Source: Syngnathus acus (taxonomy: Eukaryota > Chordata > Actinopteri > Syngnathiformes > Syngnathidae). Taken from it: a stretch of 64,000 nucleotides of DNA. Below, in pieces: positions 42,283 through 52,866 of this stretch (within the stretch, counting starts at the first letter, position 1; each line of letters opens with the position of its first letter). The DNA lies in the NCBI RefSeq assembly GCF_901709675.1, contig NC_051094.1, positions 19,804,501 to 19,868,500 of the forward strand. Direction: 5' to 3'. A program made the translations under genes and the position numbers. A model generated the notes under the pieces. It ran no database searches. It saw only the letters and a program-made list of their open reading frames with translations, and was not told the origin of the DNA.

Positions 42283-43110
42283 TTAGATGGGCGGTTGGTC
42301 CCAATTATCTTTTCCGCAGTCCTGATTGTCCGTTGCAGTCTGTGCTTGTCTTGTTTGGTGGCCGATCCAAACCAGACAGTGATGGAGGTGCAGAGGATAG
42401 ACTGGATGATGGCAATGTAGAAGGTCTTCAGCAGCTCCTGTGGCAGGTTGAACATACTGAGCTCTCTCAGAAAGTACAACCTCTGCTGGGCCTTCTTCCG
42501 GACAGTCTATGTAGCCGGTCCATTTCAGGTCCTGGGAGATTGTGGATCCCAGAAACTTGAAGGTGTCTGTGGTGGGAATAGCATTACTGAGGATGGTGAG
42601 GGGTGGAAGTGGCGAAGGGTCTCTCCTGAAGTCCACTGTCATCTCCACGGTCTTGAGCGGGTTCAGCTCCAGGTGATTTTGGCTGCACCAGTGGACCAGC
42701 CGCTCCACCTCCTGTCTGTACACAGTCTCGTCACCGTCCCGGATCAGTCCAATGAGAGCGGTGTCGTCAGCATACTTCAGGAGCTTCACAGAAGAGTCGC
42801 CTGAGGAGCAATCATTGGTGTAGAGAGAGAAGAACACTGGGGAGAGGACGCACCCCTGGGGGGCGACAGTGCTGGTGGTCTGGGTGTCAGATGTGATGGT
42901 CCCCAGCCTCACATGCTGTCTCCTGTCGGTCAGGGTCCACTGACCGGTGGAGGCAGGCACCGCAAGCTGGATGAGCTTCTGGTGGAGGATGTCAGGAGCG
43001 ATGGTGTTGTACGCCGAGCTGAAGTCCACAAACAGGATTCTGGCGTACGTCCCTGGGGTGTCTAGGTGGCGCAGGATGTAGTGCAGTCCCATGTTGACCG
43101 CATCGTCCAC
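42283..43110 (-). pseudogene. Rex1-like reverse transcriptase
   Basis: 275 open codons: NMGLHYILRHLDTPGTYARI, LFVDFSSAYNTIAPDILHQK (motif A), [20 protein letters not shown] (motif B), KLLKYADDTALIGLIRDGDE (catalytic YADD intact), NPLKTVEMTVDFRRDPSP. After GYIDCPEEGPAE a frameshift separates it from the C-terminal frame 42479-42270 (MYFLRELSMFNLPQELLKTF). Family-typical residues otherwise well kept. Confidence 0.92.
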
Positions 43111-43240
43111 CGACCTGTTAGCCCGGTAGGCAAACTACAGGGGGTCAAGCAGGGGGCCGTGATGTCCTTCAGGTAGCTCAACACTGGCCTTTCAAAGGAT
43201 TTCATGACCTCAGATTTCAAAGCGACAGGTCTATAATCAT

Positions 43241-43930
43241 TCAAACCTGTGATGGCAGGCTTTTTGCCACCGGTACGATGGTGGAGCTTTTGAAGCACAA
43301 GGGCACCTCACAGAGCTCCAGGGAACCGTTGAAGATCTGTGCAAAGGTGGGTGCCAGTTGTTCAGCACAGACTTTCAGGCAGGAGGGGGACACGCCGTCT
43401 GGGCCTGGTGCCTTCCTGACCTCTTGTCTCCAGAACGTCTGACGCACCTCCTCCTCGCGGATCTGAAGTGCGGGCTCGGCTTCTGAAAGAGAGAGAGTAG
43501 GTGATAATGATGATGGAGGTGTGAACAGGGGGGTTGTGCGAGGAGGTGTGTATGTTGATTGTGATGCAGGAGGTCCAGTTGTGTGGGTGGACCGTTCAAA
43601 CCTGCAATAAAACTTGTTTAGCTGGTTTGCAAGCCTTTTGTTCTCCACAGGACGGGGGGTTGGTTTCTTGAAGCCCGTAATGCACTGCAGGCTTTTCACA
43701 CTGTCGAGGGATCAGGATCGGCAGAGAGGTGTCCCTCCAGGCTCTCCCCATTGCACCTCTTGGCTTTTCTGATCTCTCGGTTCAGTGTGTTCCTGGCCTG
43801 CCTGAACAGGTCACGGTTCCCACTCCTGTAAGCCTCCTCCTTGGCTTTGCGCAGCATCCTGAGGTTTGCTGTAAACCACGGTTTGTTGTCGTTGTACGTG
43901 CACAAGGTCTTAGTCTGCACACACAAGTCC
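43241..43930 (-). pseudogene. Rex1-like LINE linker, N-terminal RT region
   Basis: Minus strand frames encode NDNKPWFTANLRMLRKAKEE, AYRSGNRDLFRQARNTLNRE (43926-43700) and KPTPRPVENKRLANQLNKFY, QEVRKAPGPDGVSPSCLKVC, LAPTFAQIFNGSLELCEVP (43699-43241). The K-A-P-G-P-D-G motif marks the start of the RT fingers. Frameshifted relative to each other. Confidence 0.88.
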
Positions 43931-44185
43931 TCACAAAAATTAATTAGATGTGTTGATTTGATTGAAGAGTTTGTCCTTAATGACTTGAGACAGGCTGTGA
44001 ATGGCTTTGATGGTCACAGTATCAGTGAGTTCATGCAGGTCTGAAGTTGCAGCTTCAAAAACACCCCAATCGGTACAGTCAAAGCAGACTTTGAGGTCCT
44101 GCTTTGACGCCACTGTCCATTTCTTCACAGTCCTTACCACAGGCTTAGAAGTTTTTTTAATTTCTGCCTGTAGGTTGGGATCAGC

Positions 44186-44374
44186 CAGGGGTGTCAAACT
44201 CCTTTCCTCGGGGGCCGAATCCATACATGTTTTCCAAGTTTCCCTCGTTAAACACACCTGATTCAAATGACCATTTCATCCTCGCGTTCTGCAGGAGCCT
44301 GATCAATTGAATCAGGTGTGTTTAACGAGGGAAACTTGGAAAACATGTAGGGATTCGGCCCCCGAGGACTGGAT
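44186..44374. mobile_element. foldback hAT MITE
   Basis: Starts CAGGGGTGTCAAACTCCTTT. Arms CCTCGGGGGCCGAATCC / GGATTCGGCCCCCGAGG and ACATGTTTTCCAAGTTTCCC / GGGAAACTTGGAAAACATGT make one long hairpin with a ~60-bp loop. The right terminal bases are lost. Related in type to 24148-24535. Confidence 0.85.
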
Positions 44375-44430
44375 TTTATTACTAGATTACTAGTAAATTA
44401 TTACTAGATTACTAGTAAATTATTTACTAG
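44375..44430. repeat. short ATTACTAGATTACTAGTAAATT repeats
   Basis: Two to three overlapping copies of ATTACTAGATTACTAGTAAA directly after the MITE. Confidence 0.8.
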
Positions 44431-45345
44431 ACAGTGGTCCGAGAGTCCTAAAGCTCCACGGGGCAGTCCTTTATGCGTCCTTTATTACTGAGTAGCAGTG
44501 GTCCAGTGTCTGTGTCCCTCTGGTGGGACACGTTATGTGCCGTCTGTATTTGAGGAGTTCGTGTGTGAGGTTCGCTCTGTTAAAATCACCCAAAACAATG
44601 ATCAGTGAATTTGGTAGTTTTCTCTCCATGTCTGTTACCTGGTCAGCCAGCAGCTGCGTGTCTTCGATCGCACGTGCGTGTGGTGGAATGTAAACAGCCG
44701 CCATTACCATCGAGGCGAACTCACGTGGTGAATAAAACGGCCGGCAGTTTATGAAAAGTGGTTCTAGGAGAGGGCTGCAAGACTCTTTCAACACTTTGAG
44801 TGTCAAAGTGAAAAAACCTTCATTAATATAGAAACATAGACCACCTCCCTTTGTTTTTCCCGTGAGCTCCGTGTTGCGATCGGCACGTAGTAGCCTAAAT
44901 CCAGGCAGCTGCACGGCATGGTCTGGGACGAGTTTGGTGAGCCACAATTTGGTGAAGCACAGGGTGGCGGATCTGCTAACGTCCAGGTTCCTTGGGATGA
45001 GAAGCAGTAGTTCGTCCATCTTGTTCGCCAGGGAGCGGACATTCGCCAGATGAATTGATGGTAGGGGAGCACGGAACCCTCTCTGCCTCAGCTTCACAAG
45101 GCCTCCGGTGCGCTTGCCACGCCGCCGTCTTCGGCATAGCTTGTAGAGCACCGCCGCTCCGGCTAAAATCTCTGTCAAACAGCCTGGGTCCGTGAAAACT
45201 GGAGAGAAAGTACCAGGAGAAGACTCTCCGATGTTTAACAGTTCTTCTCTGCTAAAAGTGATCCGGCAGCAGAAGACGCAAAAAACACACAAAATAACAC
45301 AAAGTAGCAGAGAGCGAGTCACCGAGGCGGCCATCCGTGGCGCCA
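44430..45345 (-). pseudogene. Rex1-like LINE endonuclease
   Basis: A single open frame from about 45345 to 44471: SIHLANVRSLANKMDELLLL (N-R-S-L-x-N-K-x-D-E-L, APE start), KTKGGGLCFYINEGF, VMAAVYIPPHARA, NSLIIVLGDFNRANLTHELL and ITCPTRGTQTLDHCYSVIKD. More than 290 open codons. It is cut off by the MITE at 44186-44374 and unstable sequence at 44375-44430. Confidence 0.9.
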
Positions 45346-45445
45346 TTTTATGACGTACAAAATCACAATTACTTGATTGTTCTGAATTAATGCTAAGATA
45401 GGTGATATTTACAGTTACATTAAGCACATGCCACGTTTTAGATGC

Positions 45446-46450
45446 AAGGCAAGGCAAGGCAAGGCAAGGCAAGTTTATTTGTATAGCACTTTTCAGCAAT
45501 CAGGCAATCCAAAGTGCTTCACACAAGACATGAAGGCATAAAAGAAAAAGAAAACATTAAAAGCATCAAGGTACAGTTAAAAAACATTAAAAACAGTTGA
45601 TTAAAATTAAAATCAGTAAAAATCAAATAAAACAGGAACGGAGTTACAGTGCAGTATAAGTTAAGGTAATATCAGCCATAGGCCGCAGCAAACAAAGAAG
45701 TCTTCAGTTCTGTCTTAAATATATTGAGAGTTACAGCAGACCTGCATGTCTCTGGGAGTTTGTTCCAACCGCGCTGGTCGCATTATTGTGACAGAGCCGT
45801 CGCTAAAATTTAGAAAATATTTTTAAAGTCTTGATGTACTTTCCAAAATTTAAGTGGACCTCAGTGCGCAGGGAGCTTAATTCGCTCCGATCGTGCACCC
45901 GCAGCACGCCAGGCTCTCACTGTCGCATTGCTTTAAGAGCGTCTTTGTTTTTTAGGACGGCTTTACTGCTCCCACTTGCTTTCTTTGGAGGCATGATTAG
46001 GAGTTAATACAATCCTCAAAGTAACGAAAATACAATAACAACGGAGTCAGTCGGCATCCGGGCCGCGCGGTCGGGTTTTCTCGGGTCCTCCCGGCTCATC
46101 TCGCGAGGTTCGAGCTCCGAATTTTGTTTGACAACCGAAGCAAAAAAATCTCGAATTTTTTTTTCGAATTCCGATTTGTTCAAAAACCGAGGTTTGACTG
46201 TAAAATAAATAAATGCGGCTCACTGACAAGTGCCGCTATTTGAGCTAATTTTAGAACAGTCCTGCGGGCGACTCATGCGGTCCTCACGGGCAACCTGGTA
46301 CCGTGTTGGTGACCCCTGTCCTAGACCATACAGAGCCTTATAAACCAATAGAAGTATTTTAAAATGAATTCTTTGGCAGACAGGAAGCCAGTGTAAGGAC
46401 CTCAGAACTGGAGTGATATGATCTATTTTTTTTTATTTTAGTGAGAACTA
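45446..46450 (-). mobile_element. L2-type LINE 3' tail, reverse, split by a hAT
   Basis: It begins with five AAGGC/GCAAG units and AGTTTATTTGTATAGCACTT, the reverse of an L2 3' end. CCATACAGAGCCTTATAAAC, GGCAGACAGGAAGCCAGTG and ACTGGAGTGATATGATC (46325-46440) continue the same LINE after the hAT piece at 45771-46318. Confidence 0.8.
45771..46318 (-). mobile_element. truncated hAT plus Tigger-like MITE composite, reverse
   Basis: Reverse copy of the composite at 25-1542: GTTGGTGACCCCTG end at 46318, GAGGTTTGACTG Tigger end at about 46200, and the CGATCG/TTTCAGCGACGG block at 45775-45900. It is truncated at its inner side at 45771. Confidence 0.88.
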
Positions 46451-47138
46451 TAGCTTCACAAAGCATGGAAAGCTAAATTGTTTCACAAATTTGCAGTTCA
46501 ATCAGAACTGAACTGGCTCTGTGCTGAGGTTGTATAGAAAAAAAGATGTTTGTGTTATGGTGCTTGAAATTTACCCCCGGAGCTTCCACATTGAGGTCTG
46601 GATTTATTAGAGCTGAGTTATCTACTGCCTGGGTCGTGTGGATTTTGGGGACATCGCAAGCCAAACAAGAAGCAGGTGCCCAGGGGCAGAAGCAGCGACG
46701 ATCTTGGTCAATGACCTGGCTGGCAGGGTTTCTTTTTTCTTGTATGGCGGCTTATAAAGGTCACCTAGTGATTTAAAAAAATAATAATAATAATTCATCC
46801 ATAGGCGAGCGATCTGGCTATCACTCAATAGCAGGCAGGTGGGTAAGTAAAAAAGATGGCCCTGTCAACGTCATGTGTTCCAACATTGTGCCCTGCATAC
46901 AATGGTAAAGGTGGGGATTATTTTGGAAAATACAGGACTAGACACAAAAAATAGGAACACTGGCTATTGACCAAACTTTAAATAATCGTTCCCTTTCCCC
47001 ATCAAGACCTCAATGTGGGATCTCCATGGGTACACTTTGAAGCCACTTAGATTGACAATTCAAAAGTATACCATTAACTGTGATCTGAAGGTAAATGTAT
47101 TTTTTTTTCATAAGGCCATGTGTTTTGATCTCTTTAAG
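46451..47138. other. ptar1: intron sequence before ptar1 exon d
   Basis: Single-copy-looking intron; no repeat recognised. Confidence 0.5.
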
Positions 47139-47479
47139 GTTTTCCAGGATGAGCTGTCCACAATGCGTCAATGGGTGTTAATGCATGTAACGGACCATAG
47201 TGGCTTTCACTACCGCCAATTCCTGCTCAAGGAGCTCATCGAAGATTTTTCTCAGCCCCCAGCTCCCAGCATATACTGCTCACCCCAACAACAGTCCATG
47301 CCTAGAAGCTGCTTCTTATCTTCCATCAATCCCCTGGCCAATGGGAAGCAGTTAGAAATCAATACAGTGGATCAAGATGAGAGGGAGCTTGAACTGTTTG
47401 AGCTCTTTCACCAGGAGATAGAACTGTGCTCAGACCTGATCCGGTCTTTTCCTGGACATGAGACCCTGTGGAGTCACAG
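47139..47479 (+). CDS. ptar1: ptar1 coding exon d
   Basis: The acceptor is CTCTTTAAG and the donor AG|GTGAG. The exon starts in phase 0 with VFQDELSTMRQWVLMHVTDH, continues SGFHYRQFLLKELIEDF, and ends ELFELFHQEIELCSDLIRSF, PGHETLWSH plus two bases of an Arg codon. The HVTDHSGFHYRQFLL and PGHETLWSHRRH blocks are conserved alpha repeats. The roughly 45 residues between them are low in similarity and include a Pro/Ser-rich run, which is also a variable region in human PTAR1. 113 codons, no stop. A 5'-truncated hAT start and an RTE-like LINE fragment begin less than 100 bp after the donor. Confidence 0.96.
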
Positions 47480-47512
47480 GTGAGGATCCCAAGTGACAAT
47501 GATATGAGATCA

Positions 47513-47549
47513 GGGCTTGACATTAACTTTTTTGCTCACCATCGATTGT
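47513..47549 (+). mobile_element. truncated hAT left end (CAGGGCTTGACATTAAC)
   Basis: CAGGGCTTGACATTAACTTT is the left terminus of a fish hAT. A possible right terminus of this family (GTCAAGCCCTG) is at 53293-53303. Confidence 0.55.
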
Positions 47550-48270
47550 GGCAAGTGATCCAATCATCCATTCATCTTTGACCGCTTATTTGGAGTCTGG
47601 TTGCGGGGACAGCAGTTTCAACAGGGAAGCCCAAACTCCTTCTCCCCAGTTACTTCGTCAAGCTCATCCCGAAGGCGCCCAAGGCGTTCCCAGGCCAGCC
47701 GGGAGACGTAGTCACTCCAGCATTTCCCCGGGGCCTCCTTCCGGTGGGACATGCCCGAAACGCCTCACCAGAGAGGCATGCAGGAGGCATCCTAATACCC
47801 GAGCCACCTCATCTGGCTCCTCTCAACGCAGAAGAGCAGCAGCTTAACTCTAAGTTCGTCCCGTATGACCTAGCTTCTCACCCTATCGCTATGAGAAAGC
47901 CCGGACACTCTGCGGATGTCTCCGGATTCTTATTCTTTCAATCACAACACATACTAGCTTGCTAGGATAGGAAATTAGATCGACTGGTAAATCAAGACCT
48001 TCGCCTTGTGGCCGAGTAAGAGCTGGAGATCACGGCTTGAAGAAGCCAACAGCACCAAATCCTCTGCAAAAAGCAAATATGCAATGCGCAGGTCACCAAA
48101 CCAAACTCCCTCAACGCCCTTGACTGCACCTGGTAATTCTGTCCATAAAAGTTATGAACAGAATCGGTGACAAAGGGCAGCCTTGGAAGAGTCCAACCCT
48201 CACTGGAAACGAATCTGACTTACTGCTGGAAATGCTGACCAAACTCTTCTGCATCACAGCAGATGCTGCA
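47550..48270 (-). pseudogene. 3' part of RTE-like LINE, reverse
   Basis: CCATTCATCTTTGACCGCTT, AGTTACTTCGTCAAGCTCATCC, CAGGCCAGCCGGGAGACGTA and GGGCCTCCTTCCGGTGGGAC reverse-complement the C-terminal part of the LINE at 29838-33130. 47940-48270 continues towards the RT (CATAAAAGTTATGAACAGAA, CAAAGGGCAGCC). Heavily mutated. Confidence 0.8.
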
Positions 48271-48329
48271 CCGATCCACCCATCTTAGGCTCATTTGTGA
48301 GCACACTCACACCCAGCACTCCCTCCAAG

Positions 48330-48625
48330 AGAGTAGAGTCACTGTTCCTCAACATTGAGAAGCTTTGGGTTGTAATCAGGATGCCTTCTGGACGTCTTCC
48401 TGGTGAGGTGTTTGAGGCACGTCCCACCTGGAGGAAGCCCAGGGGATGACCCAGGACATGATGGAGAGACTGTCTCCCGGTTGGCCTGAGAAGGCCTCAA
48501 AATCACTCTGGAAGAGCTGGATAAAGTGGCAAGGGAGTGGGAAGTCTGGTCTTCCAAGCTAAAGCTACTGCCACCATGACCTGTCCCCAGATAAGCAGAA
48601 AGAAAACGAGGGACTGATTGAAGGA
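48330..48625 (+). pseudogene. 3' part of RTE-like LINE, forward
   Basis: ATGCCTTCTGGACGTCTTCC, GAGGCACGTCCCACCTGGAG, AGCTGGATAAAGTGGC and CCCCAGATAAGCAGAAAGA match 32880-33100 with many differences. It faces the reverse piece at 47550-48270, an inverted pair. Confidence 0.8.
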
Positions 48626-48675
48626 TTAACTTGTTTTGTAACAATATTGTGTGCATTGGTGTGTAGCCCTTTACA

Positions 48676-50315
48676 GTACCGTATTTTTCGGACTAAAAGT
48701 CGCTCCGGAATATAGGTCGCATTAGCCATAAAATGCACAATAATGTGAAAAAAAACATATATAAGTCACTCCGGAGTATAAGTCGCATTTTGGGGGAAAT
48801 TTCTTCGACAAAATCCAACACCAAGAACAGACATGAATGAGCAACAACAGGCTAAACGATAGGTATGCTAACATGACATAAACACAAACGAAGAGCTGAG
48901 AACAGGCCTGACGTAACATTCAGAGTTATTCAAATAACTATTACATAAATAACACGTTTATAAAACCATCTGTGTCACTCCAATTCATTAAATCCATCGA
49001 TCGTCCTTTATGTCAACAATGCCGGCCGGGTGCGCGCAGCTGACGGCGGATGCACTTTAAAATTTTCCACAGGCCCATATAACGATATATAAATTATATA
49101 TCAAATAACTATTATATAAGCAATAATATTATCAAACTATCTGTGTCACTCCAAATCATTAAATCCATTGATTGTCCTTTATGTCAACAATGACGGCCAG
49201 GTGCGCTTCAAAATATTCCACAGGCCCATATAACGATATATAAATTATATATCAAATAACTATTATATAAGCAATAATATTATCAAAACCATCTGTGTCA
49301 CTCCAAATCATTAAATCCATCGATCAAATTCCTCTTTGACAACAACGCCGCGCGTGCGCCCTGACGTCAGCCTCGTCGTTATTCTACAGATCTAATATAT
49401 AACTATATTGTAGCGTTAACAAAGTACAAGGAAAGACGTGGGTTTGGTAAACGGCTCTTAATTTAACAAAACGAGTTCAACGAGCCAACAAATACTGCAC
49501 TGTAACGATAAAAACATATACAAGTTGCGACACGAAATAAAATACATCAAATAATTATAACATAAGTAGTTCACCGCCACACGGCCCCAAGCACCGGCGT
49601 CGACTTCCAGGCGTGTGGTGGCGTGGACTTCCATCCCCAGAGGTGGCACTTCCAGCCACAGAGGTGGAAGAGAGGCTCCATAGAATAGGACCGGGCGTGC
49701 GTAAAAGCCATGTCCGAGCCCCATCCACCGTCCCCGGACAGGCACCCGGCCGAGCGTCGGCCCCCAACTTCCATCCACGGAGGTGAAAGAGAGCTCCGTA
49801 GAGTAGGACCAGGCGTGCGTAAAAGTCATGTCCGAGCCCCATCCACCGTCCCCGAACAGCCACCCGGCCGAGCGCCGGCACCCGACTTCCATCCACGGAG
49901 TTGAAAGAAAGCTCCGTAGAATAGGACCAGGCGTACGTAAAAGCCATAATAGTATTTCAAACCTTCTGTGTCACTCCAAATCATTAAATCCTTCAAACTC
50001 TTCGTCCTCCGTGTCACTTACATACAAAGGCGCTAATGATGCCGGTAGTACGTGGGGCCCTTCGTCATCTTCATCATCCCGTGATCGAATCTTCGTCTTT
50101 TATGTAAACAATCGCCACGCCGCTGACGTCACTTGAAATTCAAATTACAGTAATCCCTTGCTACATCGCGGTTCATTTATCGTGGTTTCACTTTTTTATT
50201 TTTTTTATTTTGAAAATTTGTGAAAAAATTCACATATAAGTCGCTCCTCAGTATAAGTCGCCCCCCAACCCAAACGATGAAAAAAAACGTGACTTATAGT
50301 CCGAAAAATACGGTA
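48676..50315 (+). mobile_element. TA-target MITE, copy 7
   Basis: Ends GTACCGTATTTTTCGGACTA and TATAGTCCGAAAAATACGGTA. It contains three to four satellite units (48960-49330), then a second tandem of about 117 bp (49690-49950). A minus-strand remnant with KDLMIWSDTEGL parallels 55518-55600. Confidence 0.9.
49690..49950. repeat. ~117-bp tandem repeat in MITE
   Basis: GCGTGCGTAAAAGCCATGTC recurs at about 49696, 49813 and (last variant) 49930. Each unit has CCCCATCCACCGTCCCCGGA and CACCCGGCCGAGCG. The same unit, reversed, occurs at 55589-55848, and at 63920-64000. Confidence 0.88.
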
Positions 50316-50399
50316 TGTAAATGTGAGAGTAAACCCAGTTTTTAGTCACAGCACCCAGTGCTCTTTCTCTCCCTCAACTTTGCCACCCACTGGCTGTTG

Positions 50400-50521
50400 T
50401 ACAAACCGGATTCGGTTGAAGTTGGAAAATTGTGTAAAATGTAAATAAAAACAAAATACAATGATTTGAAAATCCTTTTCAACCTATATTCAATTGAATA
50501 CACTACAAAGACAACATATTT
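50400..50521 (+). mobile_element. truncated Tc1 end (TACAAACCGGATTCGG)
   Basis: The 120-bp left terminal repeat of the Tc1 family at 50664-52263, ending abruptly at ACAACATATTTATC. Confidence 0.88.
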
Positions 50522-50663
50522 ATCAGTGAGTGATCTCACAAATGCTCTTCTGGAAGAAACAGGCGTCGGGAACCTATGGCTCATGAGCCAATATGGCTCG
50601 TTTGGTGACGTTATTAAAAAGAATACATTAGTACACTCAAAAAATCATTGGTCTTAATTAAAA
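50522..50663 (+). mobile_element. hAT fragment with its flank
   Basis: CAGTGAGTGATCTCACAAAT, GAAGAAACAGGCGTCGGGAA and ATGGCTCATGAGCCAATATG match 6525-6664, including about 40 bp outside the hAT terminus. The right part is cut by the Tc1 at a TA. Confidence 0.8.
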
Positions 50664-52263
50664 TACAAACCGGATTTGGTTGAAGTTGGGAAATTGTGTT
50701 AAATGTAAATAAAAACAAAATACAATGATTTGAAAATCCTTTTCAAAGTAGAAACAATTGAATACACTACAAATACAACATATTTAATGCTAAAACTCTT
50801 AAACTTTTTTTTATTTTTCAAATAATAATTGACTTAGAATTTCATGGCTGCAACACGTGCAGTAGAAGTTGGGAAAGGGCTTGTTTACCACTTCGTTACA
50901 TCACCTTTCCTTTTAATAACACTCAAACGTTTTGGAAGAGAGGAGACTAATTCTCTTAGCTTCTCATGTGGAATTCTTTCCCATTCTTGCTTGATGAACC
51001 TCTTCAGTTGTTCAACAGTCCAGGGTCTTCCCTGTCGTATTTTACGCTTCATAATATGCCACACATTTTCAATGGGAGACAGGTCTAGACTGCAAGCGGG
51101 CCAGGGGAGAACCTGGACTCTCTTACTTCGAAGCCACGCTGTTGTAACACGTGCAGAATGTGGCTTGGCATTATCTTGCTGAAATAAGCAGCGGCGTCCA
51201 TGAAAAAGACGTCGCTTGGATGGCAGCATATGTTGCTCCAAAATCTGTATGTATTTTTCAGCATTTATGTTGCCTTCACAGAAATGTAAGTCAAGTCACC
51301 CATGCCATGGGAACTAATGCACCCCCATACCATCACAGATGCTGGCTTTTGAACTTTGCGTTGATAACAGTCCGGATGGTCTGCTTCCTCTTTGGTTAGG
51401 AGGACACGACGTCCAGTGTTTCCAAAAACAATTTGAGAAGTGGACTCATCAGACCACAAAACACTTTTCCATTGTGCATCAGTCCATTTTACATCAGCTC
51501 GGGCCCAGAGAACCCTGGGCCAGGATGTTTCTGGATGTTGTTCATAAACGGCTTTTGCTTTGCATGGTAGAGTTTTAATCCGCACTTACTGATGTAGTGA
51601 CAGTGGTTTTCTGAAGGTTTCCTGAGCCCATTTGGTCATATCCTTGACACACTCATGTCGTTTTTTAAGGCAGTGCCGTCTGAGGGATCGAAGGTCACGG
51701 TGATTCATTCTTGGTTTCCGGCCGTGGCGCTTACATGCAGTGATTTCCCCAGATTCTCTGAATCTTTTGATGATACTATGGACCGTAGATGTTGAAATCC
51801 CTAAATCCCTTGCAATTTTGCTCTGAGAAATGTTGTTCTTAAACTGTTCAACTATTTTCTCACGCTGTTGTGGACAAAGTGGTGTACGTCGGCTCATCCT
51901 TGCTTGTGAATTACTGAGCATGTTTGGCGAGGCTCCTTTTATACCCAATCATGATACCCACCTGTTCCCAATCAGCCTGATCACATATGGGATGTTCCAA
52001 ATAGGTGTTTGATGAGCTTTCCTCAGCTTTCTCAGTATTTTTTGCCACCTTTCCCAACTTTTACTGGACGTGTTGCAGCCATGAAATTCTTAGTTAATTA
52101 TTATTTGGCATAAAACAATTAAGTTTAACAGTTTGAACATTAAATATATTGTCTTTGCAGTGTATTCAATTGAATATGAGTTGAGATGGATTTTGAAATC
52201 GTTGTATTTTGTTTTTATTTACATTTTACACAATTTCCCAACTTCAACCGAATCCGGTTTGTA
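50664..52263 (-). mobile_element. Tc1-like transposon, complete with long terminal repeats
   Basis: Ends TACAAACCGGATTTGGTTGA and GAATCCGGTTTGTA, with TA. Terminal repeats are about 110-120 bp. 1600 bp is the usual Tc1 length. The transposase on the minus strand is broken into three frames. Confidence 0.93.
50885..51948 (-). pseudogene. Tc1 transposase, three frames
   Basis: 51948-51586: MSRRTPLCPQQREKIVEQFK, ISQSKIARDLGISTSTVHSI and a second HTH (paired-type DNA binding). 51585-51265: WKSVLWSDESTSQIVFGNTG (first Asp of DD34E), PASVMVWGCISSHGMGDLT. 51241-50885: GRRCLFQQDNAKPHSARVTT (second Asp) and SLDLSPIENVWHIMKRKIRQ (Glu). All three catalytic residues are present, but at least two frameshifts separate them. 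Confidence 0.93.
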
Positions 52264-52388
52264 TTTGTATGAGAAGACCCCGGTACAAATTTGCAGGCCA
52301 ATCAATTCTTGCACCCACACCGAGATTAGTTGTTACCTGAGCCCTCAGCATGTATGAAGTCATCTTCAGTTTACAGCAGATGGCAAAT
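52264..52388. other. short spacer
   Basis: About 125 bp of unassigned intron. Confidence 0.4.
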
Positions 52389-52866
52389 TACCGTAATTTT
52401 CGGACTATAAGTCGCTCCGGAGTACAAGTCGCATCAGCCATAAAATGCCCAAAAAAGTGAAAAAAAACATATACAAGTCGCTCCGGAGTATTAGTCGCAT
52501 TTTGGGGGGCAATTTATTCGACAGAATCCAACACCAAGAACAGTCATGAACGAGCAACAACAGGCTAAACGATAGGTATGCTAACGTGACATAAACACAA
52601 ACGAAGAGCTGAGAACGGCCCTGACGTTATTTAAAAATAACTATTACATAAATAACACGTTTATAAGACCATCTGTGTCACTCCAATTCATTAAATCCAT
52701 CGATCGTCCTTTGTCAACAATGCCGTGTGCCGCGCCGCAGTTCAAATTATTCCACAGGCCCATACAACGATATATAAAAACATATATGAGTCGCTCCTGA
52801 GTATAAGTCGCCCCCCCCACCCAAACTATGAAAAAAACCGCGACTTATAGTCCGAAAATTACGGTA
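52389..52866 (+). mobile_element. TA-target MITE, copy 8 (shortest)
   Basis: Ends TTACCGTAATTTTCGGACTA and TATAGTCCGAAAATTACGGTA. It keeps only one satellite unit, then jumps from ACGATATATAAA to the right-end GTCGCTCCTGAGTATAAGTC. This is the minimal, 478-bp form of the family. Confidence 0.93.

Larger units (their letters stand above)
42041..45445 (-). mobile_element. Rex1-like LINE B, reverse, near full length
   Basis: The minus strand runs 5'UTR, a short N-terminal hydrophobic start at about 45345 (MAPRMAASVTRSLLLCVILC), endonuclease, linker, RT with YADD, C-terminus, and a 3' end with ATAACATCCTGCTCTTGCC. It is interrupted by a foldback hAT MITE (44186-44374). Related to LINE A and to the mosaic pieces at 11971-12540. 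Confidence 0.88.

Noticed and set aside
42448-42804. plus-strand open frames at 42-45 kb
   Set aside because: Shadows of the reverse Rex1-like ORF2, which has the YADD and GDFN motifs.
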